Shown: piece after piece, positions 12,001 through 21,399 of the stretch
Layout: every line of letters begins with the position of its first letter
Position numbering within the stretch: position 1 is the first letter of the stretch
DNA from: Liolophura sinensis
Lineage: Eukaryota; Mollusca; Polyplacophora; Chitonida; Chitonidae
Length of the DNA: 60,000 bases
Assembly: GCF_032854445.1 (NCBI RefSeq)
Contig: NC_088304.1
Span: forward strand, 8,321,704 to 8,381,703
Reading direction: 5' to 3'
Notes under the pieces: model-generated
Told to the model about the DNA's origin: nothing
Database searches by the model: none
What the model saw: only the letters and a program-made list of their open reading frames with translations
Program-made: the position numbers and the translations under genes

Positions 12001-15000
12001 AAGTAAAGGTCTGGGGATCTGTTTCACAAGTTTCATGACTACAAGTTACCGTTGGCGACAGTGCAAGGGGATGGTCAACTGTATATCCGGGACAGTCTAG
12101 ATTCTGTTTTCGTACATCGTTTCGACAAACACACTCTGGGTACTCATCTCGTATTAATTGATGACAACGCCAGACCACATCGTGCTCGAGCTGTGGCCGA
12201 CTTTCTCCGAAATGAGACAATTGTACTTGGTACTTCCTTGGCCTGCAATGAGCGCCGATCTCAACTCTCTGGAGCATGTCTGGGACATTGCTAGGACATG
12301 ATTTCGAGATCCACCTGAGTACATGATCTGGCACAATCGGAAGCTGCCTTGCTCGAGGAATGGCAGCGACTTCTCCCTCAGAGTATCAGTAGGCTGACAG
12401 GTGGTATGAGGAGAAGGGATCAGGCTCTCAACCAGGCTCGCGGCGGATACACCCGATATTGAAATGATATTGAAATTACCAAATGACATTTTTATTGAGT
12501 GATTTCAACCACTGCTTCCGCACTGCTCACCCCAGAACCGTGCTTGTAAAGCCATTTTTTCACATCAAAACCAGTGGTGATAGAAATGCATGTGTGTTAT
12601 CATCAACACACATAGATTCCAATCATTTTGTTCTTTTTCACAACCAATTGTATTTTACACTCGCTTGATACCGACGAACATTAATTGCATGTGGACAAAA
12701 TCGCCAAAGTGAAAACCGGCGGGGGTAAGGGTTACTTAATTAAGTTCTTTGTGTATTTAAATATGCACACGGTTACCTGTCCGGAATAGCATTCTCATTA
12801 CATGTTGGGCCCCGGTGGCAATAAGCGGTAACTGACGCTCGTGTGGCCATTTTCGGAGTCTAAAAGACGGCATAGACGGGAGCTTAAGACCCCACTGTTC
12901 CGTCGAGCTCTAAGGGTTCGTGTGTTCAAAAAAATGACGTGACTCGACTCAAATTCATCTCCAGTTGTTATGTGTATGCCCGTCAGTCAGCGACCGGGGC
13001 CAACTTCATACGACCATGCAGCCGAGTTGAGTCGCGTTTTAAGCTCTCCTGTTTGCCGAGTTTAACGATCATTGCAGATCGCTTGTCTTCATCCAGTGTG
13101 GTGTGCATATCTGTACGTCACGCGTGGAAAGTTCGTCAGCAACTTGCCAATGGTCGGAGATTTACCTTGGACAATCCGGTTTCCTTCAACCATAGAACTA
13201 AACGCCATCGTATATCTTGAGAGACTACTTCAATAGATAATCATGTAAATGGATAATAATGAAAGGCACTTTTTTGCGTACCAATTAAAGATGTACTGTG
13301 CAGTGAGTGGCCACAACAATGTCATGACTCAAGGCCGATGTTAAACTTGATTAGATATAACGAACTATTTTTACACGTGCGTTTCACACGCATTTAGTTA
13401 GCATGACATTGGTTTAAACAGATGTTTTACTCGGCTGTAGTCTGAAGAATGTCGATGGTGAGCTGACTGTGGAATCGATCGCAGTGTTTTATCCAGAGCA
13501 TACAACCCTTTAAGGTTTATTTTTGTTTTCGGTTTCGGGAACAGTGTAAAAGAAATTCCTCCTTTAAATCTGTCAGGGTATAGGCTGTCCGAGTTACCCC
13601 CAGGTACTCCAGGTACATCTTTTGATCACGACAAGACACTCAATTGCTTCAGAAACTACTTCAGACTGTTATTCTAAGATCATTGACGCACTCGGATGAG
13701 TTTATGCCATTGTCGACAGTTGCCAGAGTAAAATGACGGCCGATTATCGCCATGCAGCAGACAAAAATGCCCAAAATATGATACAATATATTAGTTCCAG
13801 GTTGCACTGACGAGAACAGTCGCTCACTCAACACCGCTTAAAGTAGCAATCGAGCAAAATCTATTTGGTTTTAGAAAAATATCACCGGTAAAATAAATAA
13901 GGTTGAATAGAAACAGCGATTGGTAACTCATAAATACGACAGTTCAAATTTTGCATGGGTTGCGGCTTTAAGGTACTGCATGCAATGTGGACGCACCTCT
14001 ACTGCCTCACTACCGTTGTAGTCTGGCGGCTCCAGTTAGCGCCACAGCCCGCACTTTCAAACAAGCCAGTAACAACTTCGGCACACCGGGAATGAAATTC
14101 TGAAATTTTTTCTGCTACGTTTGCCTTTATTTAGGAGGTCTTGTCCTTCGGTAGTTATTTGCAGTAGCTAGGCCTGACTGAAACAACAAGCCTCAAACGT
14201 TTACAACGTTCTCACACCTTTACAACTAGTGTCAATCCTACGTAATCGAAAGGTGTTTTCCACATTTTCTCAGTCTGTAGATTTTTAGGCCAGTGTAACT
14301 TACACTGTCATGCGTTGTGCTGCTACAGTCACAAGCCACATATAAACATAAAATAATATCAAAATTAGTTGTAAAAGTATAGGGACTCTCTCCTGTGGTT
14401 TGTATTGTACACATAGTGGTTTCACATGCCTGCAGGTCATGTACCGTGGTGACGTTACAGGGTCAACGGTGGCTCGATTGCAGTGGAGCAGATTTTCTGA
14501 GGTTTTATCATCAAAGTCTTCCGTTTTTCTCCCGTTTGAGACGTTTTAAATGATCAGAAGCGATTCACCGGACATTAAACTATCTATCCACAGATTAACG
14601 GCCCCAGCACTGCATGCTCAGATTTACCAGTTTTATGTCATTAGATAGTCAAACTTAAGCCACTGCAAACGTTCCCCCATTCAGACTTAAAGCCATTACG
14701 AAGCCATGCCGAGACTGACCTTAAACGAACGTAATCAGGCGGTTGATTCACACAACAGGAGGTCGCGAGGTGGTTGCATTGTCACCTGTGCAAAATCGGT
14801 GGATTCGTTTGACACAACTCAGAAACAGACGTAAAACTGCCGTAGAATCATTCCTGTTCGAATCATTCCAGACTATCGTCACATAAACCCACAAACGAGC
14901 CACCGTTGACCCAGGAGACTGTGTTGCGCGCACATCATCCTATGATACGTCCGTCGTTGACGCCACAACATCGTCAAGCAAGGTTGCAGCGGTGCAGACA

Positions 15001-18000
15001 GCACATCAGACGGGCTAAATTCTGATGGCGAAATGTAATGTTCACGGACGAATCACGTTTTCACCCTTGTCCTGCAATTTTTTGGCATGTTTGGGGAGAA
15101 ATGGACCCACACGACATTGACGCCAGCCCCAAAACGTCGACACAATAGCTAAATACCTAACCGGGATCTAGGCGGAGATTTTGCAAGCATTCCTTGTTCA
15201 TCTGGCGACTTCATCGAAACGAAAATGGACAGACAACATCGACGCTGGTAGTGGATACATCCGTTACTGAGCTTGCCAACCTTCATTTTGACCCTTCCTC
15301 CGTCAATGACCTTGGAATCACGTTAGCGACGTGACTTGAACAACCATTTTGTGTCTGCTTGTTGACAGTAGTTTGTTCTTAAAGTTCTGTAAGTTCTTGA
15401 AAATTGAAGAGCGTGACAAACATAACCTAGAAAATTTACACTGGCTGGGTTTTATCAGTACCGGGGTCAGTTTCTTGAAGCGTGTTTTGTGTTACCCTCA
15501 TTTAAGTAAACTTTATATCTCCACAACGTACGTGTCATCGTTGTCAAGAGCTAACTTAGATAAGCGAACTTCATGAAACCGGCCCCAGAGGCCGATTGCA
15601 CAAAACCATTTCTGACTTAAGTAAAATTTGAAATTCCATGTTAAAGCTTAATTTTAAGCTTCGGAAATTAGAATTTTGTCCACTTCATCAATGTTATCTC
15701 AGGGCAAATGTGTCAAAATTTTAGCTTTCATTTCCAAAACGTGGTCATTGTGAGGAGGTTTTCAATTTTGACTAAAGTCAAAAATGGCTTTGTGGGATCG
15801 GCCTCAGAACCGTTATGGCAAAAGGTTTGAGGGTTTCAGCGCTGTGGATATTATCAGGAAACCACCCCACAGCCCTCCGTAGGGTATTCAAATATCACAC
15901 GTAGTGAAATTGTTACTTCGTGTTTCATATGCAATGCCTGCAGTCTACCTTGCGAGTGTTTAAATTCTCTAGGCCATTATGTGTACCATACTGGGCAAAG
16001 CGTATGCGTCCTGATTTTTTTACACCTTACAACTAGTACAACAGTCTTCAACATATAATTAACATACCGGTATTTATGATCTCCAAGGAACTTTAATAAC
16101 TGTGTTTACAGAGCCACTGGGATATCTATTCTTGTACTATAGACTTTGGGTAATATTTTAGCCTTTGGACTTGAGATATGATTGCATTCAATACCAGGCA
16201 AATAGTAAACAAAAATTTCCTGTCATGAAAGGAGCTTAAACCTGCTTCTGTTTGAGGAAACACTGTTTTCCACTGACTTCTTGGGTCAATGCCCTGAGCG
16301 TCCATCTTTCTTCAAAACACTGTATAATCGTATAATATAAATTGTTTGTCTTGTTTTGAAGTTTTTATATTCTCCCTTGTATAGAGGCCATCCCAGTGAC
16401 AGAACAGACGACGGTCTCTACTTCCGGTGAGTACATTCACAGCAAGTCAAATGAAGACCCCGCGTCACTTAGCCTGTTTAAACCTCACATGAAAAGAGAG
16501 TGTGGACATGGGACATGGGACATGGGACATTAGCCCAACTGTATCTTTCATTAGACAATATAATTAAGACGTACAGCATAGGGAGAAAAACCAGAGCAGC
16601 AACGACGGTGTGATAGTTGGAAATGGTCTCACGTATCCGGTCAAATACAGCCTCTTGTGAGTTTATCTCAGCGTTTTATTCTAACTGTTCATGTAAATGC
16701 ATAAATTGCAGCGAATTACACACCCCCTAACACCATGGCATAAGCAGAATTAGGCCGTGATGTTAATTACAGTCTACTAGACGTCCCTGGCCTAGAAATA
16801 CTCAAAATGCTGTGTTGACATCACATTTAGGATACAAAACAATGCAAAGGAACCAGGCATCGTGGATGCTTGGTCCACCAGAAGAATCCTGGTTAACAAA
16901 GGAATACAATATAAGCAAGAGAAAAACCAGAGATAACCAACGACAGTGTGATAGTTAGAAAATGGTTACAGGTAACCGGTGAAATATGGCCCATTGTGAA
17001 TTTACCTCAGCTAGCAGTAGCTAATTACACGCCCTAGCACCATGATTTAAGCAGAATTGGGTAATAAAAATTCAATGATTGCAATTTATTAGACGTGACT
17101 GGTCTGGAACCGACGTTATCTGAGCATGGTCACTTGTCTAATTAATGGTTGAGACGGGAACAACTATTCTTTAAGAGGGAGTCTCTCTCTTTCAGGGTTC
17201 TAATGATCGTTGCATTTTGGATTGAACATTCCTGTGATAAATACTCGATACGGAGAGGCTATTTGATATATAGAACAAAACCCGTGTGTATCTCTTGGTG
17301 TGACAGGCCTTGTATATTCTGCGTGTGTATCGCTTGTTGTGACAGACCTTGCCTATTTCGTGTGTGTATCACATGCTGTGACAGACGTTTGAATATTCTT
17401 CGTATCTTGTTGTGACAGACCTTGCATATTCTGTTTGTGTATCGCTTATTGTGACAGGTATTGGGATATTCCGTGTGTGTATTGCTTGTTGTGACAGATC
17501 TTGCATATTCTATGTGTGTATCGCTTGTTGTGACAGATATTTGGATATTTCGCCCGTGTAACGCTTGATGTGACGAAGTTTTACATATTTCATGTGTGTA
17601 TCGCTTGTTGGAACGGATCTTTGCAGATTACGTGTATGTGTCCTTTGTGGCCACAGACCTATGTCGATTGCGTGTGTGTACCAATTATATCAATATGAGT
17701 GAGTGAGTGAATGCGTGTGAGTATCCATTGTATCAATGTGCTTGTTATACACATGCGTATTGGGAGTGTCCGACATGGATGTTGAACCTGATGTCAAGCT
17801 GTTGTGTTATCCATCGTAGGACCTGTCATCATTGACAATCCGATTCGTCTACAAGTAAACAAACAAATAACACCGACCGTTTGCAAATGGCGTTTGTGTA
17901 TCCCTGGTGATGACGGACCTTTGCAGATTGCGTGTGTGTATCCCTTGTTGTCAATGACCTGTGCAGATTGCGTGTGTGTATCCCTTGTTGTGACAGACCT

Positions 18001-19501
18001 TTGCAGATTCCGCGTGTGTATCCCTTGTTGCGGCCTACCTTTGCCGATTGCGTGTGTGTATCCCTTGTTGTGACCGACCTTTGCAGATTGCGTGTGTGTA
18101 TCCCTTGTTGTGACCGACCTTTGCAGATTGCGTGTGTGTATCCCTTGTTGTGACCGACCTTTGCAGATTGCGTGTGTGTATCCCTTGTTGTGACCGACCT
18201 TTGCCGATTGCGTTTGTGTATCCCTTGTTGTGACCGACCTTTGCAGATTGCGTGTGTGTATCCCTTGTTGTGACCGACCTTTGCAGATTGCGTGTGTGTA
18301 TCCCTTGTTGTGACCGACCTTTGCCGATTGCGTTTGTGTATCCCTTGTTGTGACCGACCTTTGCAGATTGCGTGTGTGTATCCCTTGTTGTGACCGACCT
18401 TTGCCGATTGTTCATGTGTATCCCTTGTTGTGACCGATCTCCGCAGATTGCGTATGTATATTACTGAATTGTGGCCTTGCCTGGACATTGTGCAACTGTA
18501 TCATTTTTCTAGAACCCACGGTGGCACAAGTTAGAGCAAAACTCAAGAAGCCCAGGGATACCCGAAGAAAAACAGGTATTACGAGAATAGTAATTGCCGT
18601 GCAACAACACGTTTTCTTTGGTCAACACTACAGGCATTCTCTATTCCATACTGACAGTTTATAACCGGGAGAATGTTCGACGCCCACGACACGCAATAAG
18701 AATTAAACCCAAATCAAGCATAATCTAATAAGAACGGTGTATGTAAACGCATTCTGCACAATTTCTTCAACAAAAATCACAACAGATTTCTCTATTTTGG
18801 CTTTTCCTACATTTTGTGTGGCCCAACATGTTTATCAAGTGATATTTTATCGATTATGTGTTTAAAAAGTGATCAAAAGCAGTTTTTGTTTTCAGTTTTC
18901 CGGCATTCTGCACAATTTCTTCAACAAAAATCACAACAGATTTCTCTATTTTGGCTTTTCCTACATTTTGTGTGGACCAACATGTTTATCAAGTGATATT
19001 TTATCTAATATGTGTTTAAAAAGTGATCAAAAGCAGTTTTTGTTTTCAGTTTTCCGGCATTCTGCACAATTTCTTCAACAAAAATCACAACAGATTTCTC
19101 TATTTTGGCTTTTCCTACATTTTGTGTGGCCCAACATGTTTATCAAGTGATATTTTATCGATTATGTGTTTAAAAAGTGATCAAAAGCAGTTTTTGTTTT
19201 CAGTTTTCCGTCAATTAATCATACACGTTCGCTCTAAATTTTAGTCACTCGGGTCATTCAACTGACTGATCAAAAAGGAATTCGACTAACGGCTACACCT
19301 GAATGGACAATAAAGGCGTTCACGGCGACCGGCTGCGCAAGACGATGTCAGGAACCCGGCTCTCACTGTCAGCTGTTTAACTATAACCAAGGGACCAAGC
19401 AGTGTCACGTCTATTCCACCGAGTCCATGTCGAAGGAGGGTTCGAAGGTGGCGGAACAGGGGTGGAGCTTGTGGAAACTATCATTTACGGTTTTGTACTG
19501 A
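3019..19501 (+). CDS. Secreted C-type lectin-like / PAN-like protein, complete six-exon gene
   Basis: Coding exons: 3019-3091, 7572-7853, 11051-11233, 16385-16426, 18513-18575 and 19245-19501. They sum to 900 nt, giving 299 residues plus TGA. Every junction has AG/GT borders and every intron is phase 1, so the frame is kept throughout. The order is signal peptide (residues 1 to about 25), C-type lectin-like domain (about 31-178), a short Thr/Ser-rich then basic linker (about 180-214) and a C-terminal PAN/apple-like module (about 230-299). Lectin-like domains with this extra N-terminal cysteine pair are extracellular recognition modules, and PAN modules bind proteins or sugars. The usual calcium/sugar triplets (EPN or QPD, and WND) are absent, so calcium-dependent sugar binding is doubtful. 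A role in innate recognition or extracellular matrix is inference. The introns are 4.5, 3.2, 5.2, 2.1 and 0.7 kb and carry several minisatellites. The model has no transcript support, and extra small exons could be missing. Confidence 0.75.
3589..3608. repeat. Poly-C tract
   Basis: About 18 consecutive C residues followed by a short CA run. It is a simple repeat in intron 1 of the lectin-like gene. Confidence 0.9.
3943..4221 (+). repeat. SINE family A, near full length (intron 1)
   Basis: tRNA-like head with an A box (TAGCTCAGTTGGGTAGCG) and a B box (GAGTTCAAGTCCTGC). The body contains GGATGGTCGTGGGTT, and the tail contains TTGAGTACGGCGTAAAAC followed by AAATAAATAAATAAA. It is the reference copy for this family in the window. 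Confidence 0.85.
4222..7571. other. Remainder of intron 1 of the lectin-like gene
   Basis: AT-rich intron sequence. It includes a 179-codon open frame at 5596-6135 with mostly hydrophobic residues and no family resemblance I can see; I do not call it a gene. I see no clear tandem or interspersed repeats. The acceptor is at 7570-7571 after a pyrimidine-rich stretch. Confidence 0.4.
7572..7853 (+). CDS. Exon 2 of the lectin-like gene: first half of the C-type lectin-like domain
   Basis: 282 bp, phase 1 to phase 1, with a GTAAGA donor at 7854. It encodes the N-terminal cysteine pair (WICPP ... EHLCYF), the helix motif WAEAKSYCRKHGGILA, the family's WIGL-type strand seen here as FIGLND, and the WRWSDG motif at the end. 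These are characteristic of long-form C-type lectin-like domains. Confidence 0.9.
7854..8555. other. Intron 2, first part
   Basis: Intron sequence after the exon 2 donor. A 67-codon open frame (7977-8180) shows no recognisable features. I see nothing else before the 61-bp array. Confidence 0.4.
8556..9375. repeat. 61-bp minisatellite (intron 2), split by a SINE
   Basis: Diverged units of about 61 bp, each with ATACAGATACAAGTACGGGC, then TATTTACAGT and TTGACATATTATCC. The phrase AGTACGG recurs at 9221, 9282 and 9343, exactly 61 bp apart. The first unit is separated from the rest by the SINE at 8615-8813. Confidence 0.92.
8615..8813 (-). repeat. SINE family A copy with target-site duplication
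   Basis: Reverse-oriented copy from the AATAAA-type tail to the CCTCCGTGGCTCAGTCGGTT head. The central part (the GGGTTTCCCCCGGGCTCTG region) is deleted. It is flanked by the exact 11-bp duplication TACAGTATTGA at 8604-8614 and 8814-8824, lying inside a unit of the 61-bp array. Confidence 0.92.
9585..10370. repeat. 55-bp minisatellite (intron 2)
   Basis: About 14 units of about 55 bp containing TAACTGGTTGATGTCGTGG, CATGTTACTAGGTG and AAAGTGTCTAACTAAGTACG. CTAACTAA recurs at 9754, 9809 and 9864. A variant stretch near 9832 recurs near 10103, suggesting duplication of blocks of about five units. Confidence 0.92.
10371..11050. other. End of intron 2: low-complexity TTTTGAAATAAAA sequence
   Basis: AT-rich. 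About 10,600-10,920 shows loose repetition of phrases such as TTTTGAAATAAAA and CCAGTTTT. It ends in the acceptor CTCTGTCAG at 11042-11050. Confidence 0.5.
11051..11233 (+). CDS. Exon 3 of the lectin-like gene: second half of the C-type lectin-like domain
   Basis: 183 bp, phase 1 to phase 1, with a GTAAGC donor at 11234. Joined to exon 2 it continues WSDG-EKTVYSNWNN, then carries the conserved cysteines (FDCVATC, KGPCGADERFLCQF). The loop that normally holds EPN or QPD reads LADIPVTGW, and the WND position reads WSKGPC, so the standard calcium ligands are missing. Confidence 0.9.
11473..12462 (+). pseudogene. Decayed Tc1-like transposase (intron 3)
   Basis: Spread over several frames with stops. 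The N-terminal helix-turn-helix region is followed by the linker motif RRSGQPRKTAPREHR (about 11,620-11,665), then late catalytic-core sequence with the DDNARPHRARAVADFL motif around 12,160-12,210, and ends in RGGYTRY before TGA at 12460-12462. This is the usual layout of a Tc1/mariner-superfamily DNA transposase. The frame changes and stops mean it is not functional. I could not identify terminal inverted repeats. Confidence 0.85.
12940..13215 (+). repeat. SINE family B copy (degenerate)
   Basis: Contains ACTTGCCAATGGTCGGAGAT, GGTTTCCTTCAACCAT and CGCCATCGTATA. These resemble the copy at 39862-39980 and, in reverse, those at 37955-38175 and 46905-47095. It is related to but distinct from family A, and lacks a clear tail. 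Confidence 0.5.
13216..14705. other. Intron 3 sequence without recognised features
   Basis: I see no exon, tandem array or SINE between the family B copy and the third-intron transposase fragment. Confidence 0.4.
14706..15145 (+). pseudogene. Second Tc1-like transposase remnant (intron 3)
   Basis: Opens with MPRLTLNERNQAV at 14706, typical of the helix-turn-helix start. After frame breaks it shows HHPMIRPSLTPQHRQARL and the first catalytic-block motif VMFTDESRFH (about 15,035-15,065), then WGEMDPHDIDA. The downstream catalytic D and E blocks are not seen. It is heavily decayed and distinct in sequence from the copies at 11473-12462 and 40302-41025. Confidence 0.7.
15146..16384. other. End of intron 3
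   Basis: AT-rich sequence. A 75-codon frame at 15349-15576 shows no family features. The acceptor TTGTATAG is at 16377-16384. Confidence 0.35.
16385..16426 (+). CDS. Exon 4 of the lectin-like gene: 42-bp linker micro-exon
   Basis: Phase 1 to phase 1, with a GTGAGT donor at 16427. It encodes AIPVTEQTTVSTS flanked by split Glu and Gly codons. A Thr/Ser-rich linker fits between the lectin-like and PAN-like modules. Its symmetry means skipping it would keep the frame. Confidence 0.65.
16582..16850 (+). repeat. Interspersed repeat family D, copy 1
   Basis: Starts GGGAGAAAAACCAGAG and contains CGGTGTGATAGTTGGAAATG, TCTCACGTATCCGG, TAACACCATGG, GTGATGTTAATTACA and CCTAGAAATACTCAAAATGC. The same blocks in the same order appear in the next copy, at 52668-52880, and partly at 48725-48900 and (reverse) 2112-2215. 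No tRNA-like head is evident. Confidence 0.75.
16918..17120 (+). repeat. Interspersed repeat family D, copy 2
   Basis: Begins AGAGAAAAACCAGAGATAAC and continues with CAGTGTGATAGTTAGAAAAT, the CACCATGATTTAAGCAGAAT block and TTATTAGACGTGACTGGTCT. It is a second copy 70 bp downstream of the first, in the same orientation. Confidence 0.75.
17280..18470. repeat. 40-bp minisatellite (intron 4) with 120-bp higher-order period
   Basis: The unit is close to TCCCTTGTTGTGACCGACCT + TTGCAGATTGCGTGTGTGTA. It is diverged from 17280 to about 17700 and nearly perfect from about 17940 to 18420. The variant TTGCCGATTGCGTTTGTGTA at 18201 recurs at 18321, a 120-bp (three-unit) period. Because the unit lacks stops, a 219-codon frame on the reverse strand (17829-18488) is an artefact. 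The array ends about 40 bp before the exon 5 acceptor. Confidence 0.95.
18513..18575 (+). CDS. Exon 5 of the lectin-like gene: basic linker
   Basis: 63 bp, phase 1 to phase 1. The acceptor is ATCATTTTTCTAG (18500-18512) and the donor is the weaker GTATTA at 18576. It encodes PTVAQVRAKLKKPRDTRRKT between split codons, a lysine/arginine-rich linker before the PAN-like module. A basic cluster such as RRKT could be a protease site or a sugar-binding patch, which is speculation. Confidence 0.55.
18750..19211. repeat. 154-bp tandem repeat, three copies (intron 5)
   Basis: CATTCTGCACAATTTCTTCA starts units at 18750, 18904 and 19058, exactly 154 bp apart and nearly identical. Each unit ends TTTTTGTTTTCAGTTTTCCG, so it carries a splice-acceptor-like pyrimidine tract plus CAG. 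The last unit ends about 33 bp before the real acceptor of exon 6 (19243-19244). Confidence 0.97.
19245..19501 (+). CDS. Exon 6 of the lectin-like gene: PAN/apple-like module and stop
   Basis: Acceptor CTAAATTTTAG at 19234-19244, entry in phase 1, TGA at 19499-19501. It encodes about 85 residues. The cysteine pattern TGCARRCQEPGSHCQLFNYN followed by KQCHVYSTE is the classic PAN/apple core (C-x3-C, then CxxFxYN, then C before a short strand). The protein ends WSLWKLSFTVLY. Only one core repeat is present, and the module looks compact. Confidence 0.8.
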
Positions 19502-20073
19502 TGGCAGAATTGCATTATATAAAAACTATAATCCAGGAGTCGAATCTACGGTGGCCGGTTAGTACCATGCGAAATTTTTAACATTTTCTACCAATTTACA
19601 ATAATTCAGCTGACTTTCTAATGAAATGTATCATTGTGCACAAGGAATTTGAAGTATGTACAAAAGGAAGTTATCTCAGAAGCAAAAACATTTTACCAAA
19701 AAAATGATAAATTCAACTAAGAATTTCGAAAAGCAGCGAGAAGCGCGGTTCTCTGTGCGCTGGGAACGTTTTTCCGCGGTGGAAAGGTTTTCTATGCGGT
19801 GAAAAGGTTTATCCCGCGGAGAAATTTTGTACAGTTGAAAAAACATTTACACCCCCGGAAAAAGGTTTTTCACTTTTTTTCGTTTATAATTTAATTCATC
19901 AATTTTGTCCAAAGTATTTTTGTGTTTGCATGCATGCTCTTTTCCACAGACTTTAAATTCTTTGTTTTTAATAAGGTTTTTTTTTTAAAACATTGAACCA
20001 GGGTAAATCATTAGAAAATGTTTAAAAAATCGAATGGCACTAACAGGCCACAATGTGAAACAGACATTCGTGT
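19502..20073. other. 3' flank of the lectin-like gene
   Basis: No AATAAA or ATTAAA is present between the stop and the downstream SINE. A TATAAA variant at 19516-19521 is the nearest weak candidate for a polyadenylation signal. Around 19740-19860 is low-complexity sequence repeating GCGGTGAAAAGGTTT-like phrases. Confidence 0.5.
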
Positions 20074-20085
20074 TCCAATCGTTAA

Positions 20086-20340
20086 GGGGCCTCCGTGGCT
20101 CAGTTGGTTAGCGCGCTAGCGCAGCGTAACGACCCTCTCACCTTTGCGGTCACTGTGAGTTCAAGTCCAGCTCATCCTGGCCTCTCCAGCCGTACGAGGG
20201 AAGGTCTGTCAGCAACCCGCGGATGGTCGTGGGTTTCCCCCCATGCTCTGCCCGGTTTCCTTTCACCATAATGCTGGCCGGCGTTGTATAAATGAAATAT
20301 TCTGAGCACGGCTTATAACACCAATCAAAATAAATCAAAA
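20086..20340 (+). repeat. SINE family A with 12-bp target-site duplication
   Basis: Head GGCCTCCGTGGCTCAGTTGG, B box GAGTTCAAGTCCAGC, body GGATGGTCGTGGGTTTCC and a short tail CACCAATCAAAATAAATC. It is flanked by exact TCCAATCGTTAA copies at 20074-20085 and 20341-20352. Its tail holds the first AATAAA (20329-20334) downstream of the lectin-like gene's stop. Confidence 0.93.
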
Positions 20341-20352
20341 TCCAATCGTTAA

Positions 20353-21399
20353 TACAAATGGATGTTCTGAGACAACAATCCCAAGACCAGTTTCCAAAAA
20401 CAACGTTCAACACAAATCACCGAAGATTTATGAAAATGTATCAAGTAAATAAATTACGATGGATTTATGCAACGAGAAGCTGTCCACTTCTGAGTCCTGC
20501 AGATACCTGGCGTTTTAGCGTCTATTAGATCTTGTTTAAAACGTGATGATTTGAATCTACGTCACAAGTTATTGATTTTAAAACTAATGACCCAAGGAGG
20601 GTACATCAAATGCCTTCATTCTAAGTTGTGCTTATCCTACAGTGAGTATAATACTCTTAGTAGCGTTTTTGCGATCTGCGACATAGATGTAACCAATTCC
20701 TTTTAACCCTTAGACTTATAAGTCTTTATGTTTCTGATGTTGATATGGTGCTTTTTCGTTTCAGGTTCATTAGGCTAACGCTGTCATAGAATTAATATTA
20801 TACGTATTTGTATTTTTAATGACGAAATCTAGAAATTTGTGTTTGTTAAGTGTCAAAAACCTGATGTGACGTCATCGGTCTCAATACGTTAAAAAAGCCG
20901 TCATAGAATTTACTAGGTTGAAAAAAAAATCTAAAAAATGAAATAGAGGTGGTGTGGTACATACAGAAGTGCTGTGGTTCTCCCAGGACGGGATCTCTTC
21001 CTCCATAACCCAGAGGATAAGGGCCTGGTTACATGAAGCTCACTTAGCGAAGCAAGCCCTTAACTACTTCGACAGCATATGTTGTAGAGATATGATGTGC
21101 ACTTAGGATTACTTTACACTTAGTCGGCTTCATGAAACTGACCGCGGGTCTCATCATCCGCAATCAGTGTTCAACTGCATAAATCCAGGCGACTCGCAGG
21201 TAGATATTAGAATACTCAAAAAAATCCTAACATGAGAAATTAATTAAACCTGGAAATATTTTATGCAATTAAAATATCCTATCCTCTCCACCGCATGGTT
21301 GATGTCTGTAAAATAAATAATAGAACAGCTTAAGGCTGGTTCGGTTAATTGCCTAGAGAGCTCACAGATTTACTTGACCGGGAAAAATTCTACGATTAA
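20353..21399. other. Intergenic stretch without recognised features
   Basis: AT-rich; I see no exon with good borders and no repeat. Confidence 0.4.

Noticed and set aside
17821-17853. Possible micro-exon (acceptor ATCCATCGTAG, then PVIIDNPIRLQ before GTAAAC)
   Set aside because: It would enter in phase 1 and leave in phase 0, breaking the frame with the phase-1 neighbours on both sides.
17829-18488. 219-codon frame on the minus strand
   Set aside because: It translates the 40-bp repeat with a 40-residue period; no stop in any of three frames.
18814-19244. Overlapping open frames with repeated ILHNFFNKN and CGPTCLSS segments
   Set aside because: They reflect the three 154-bp tandem units, not a gene.
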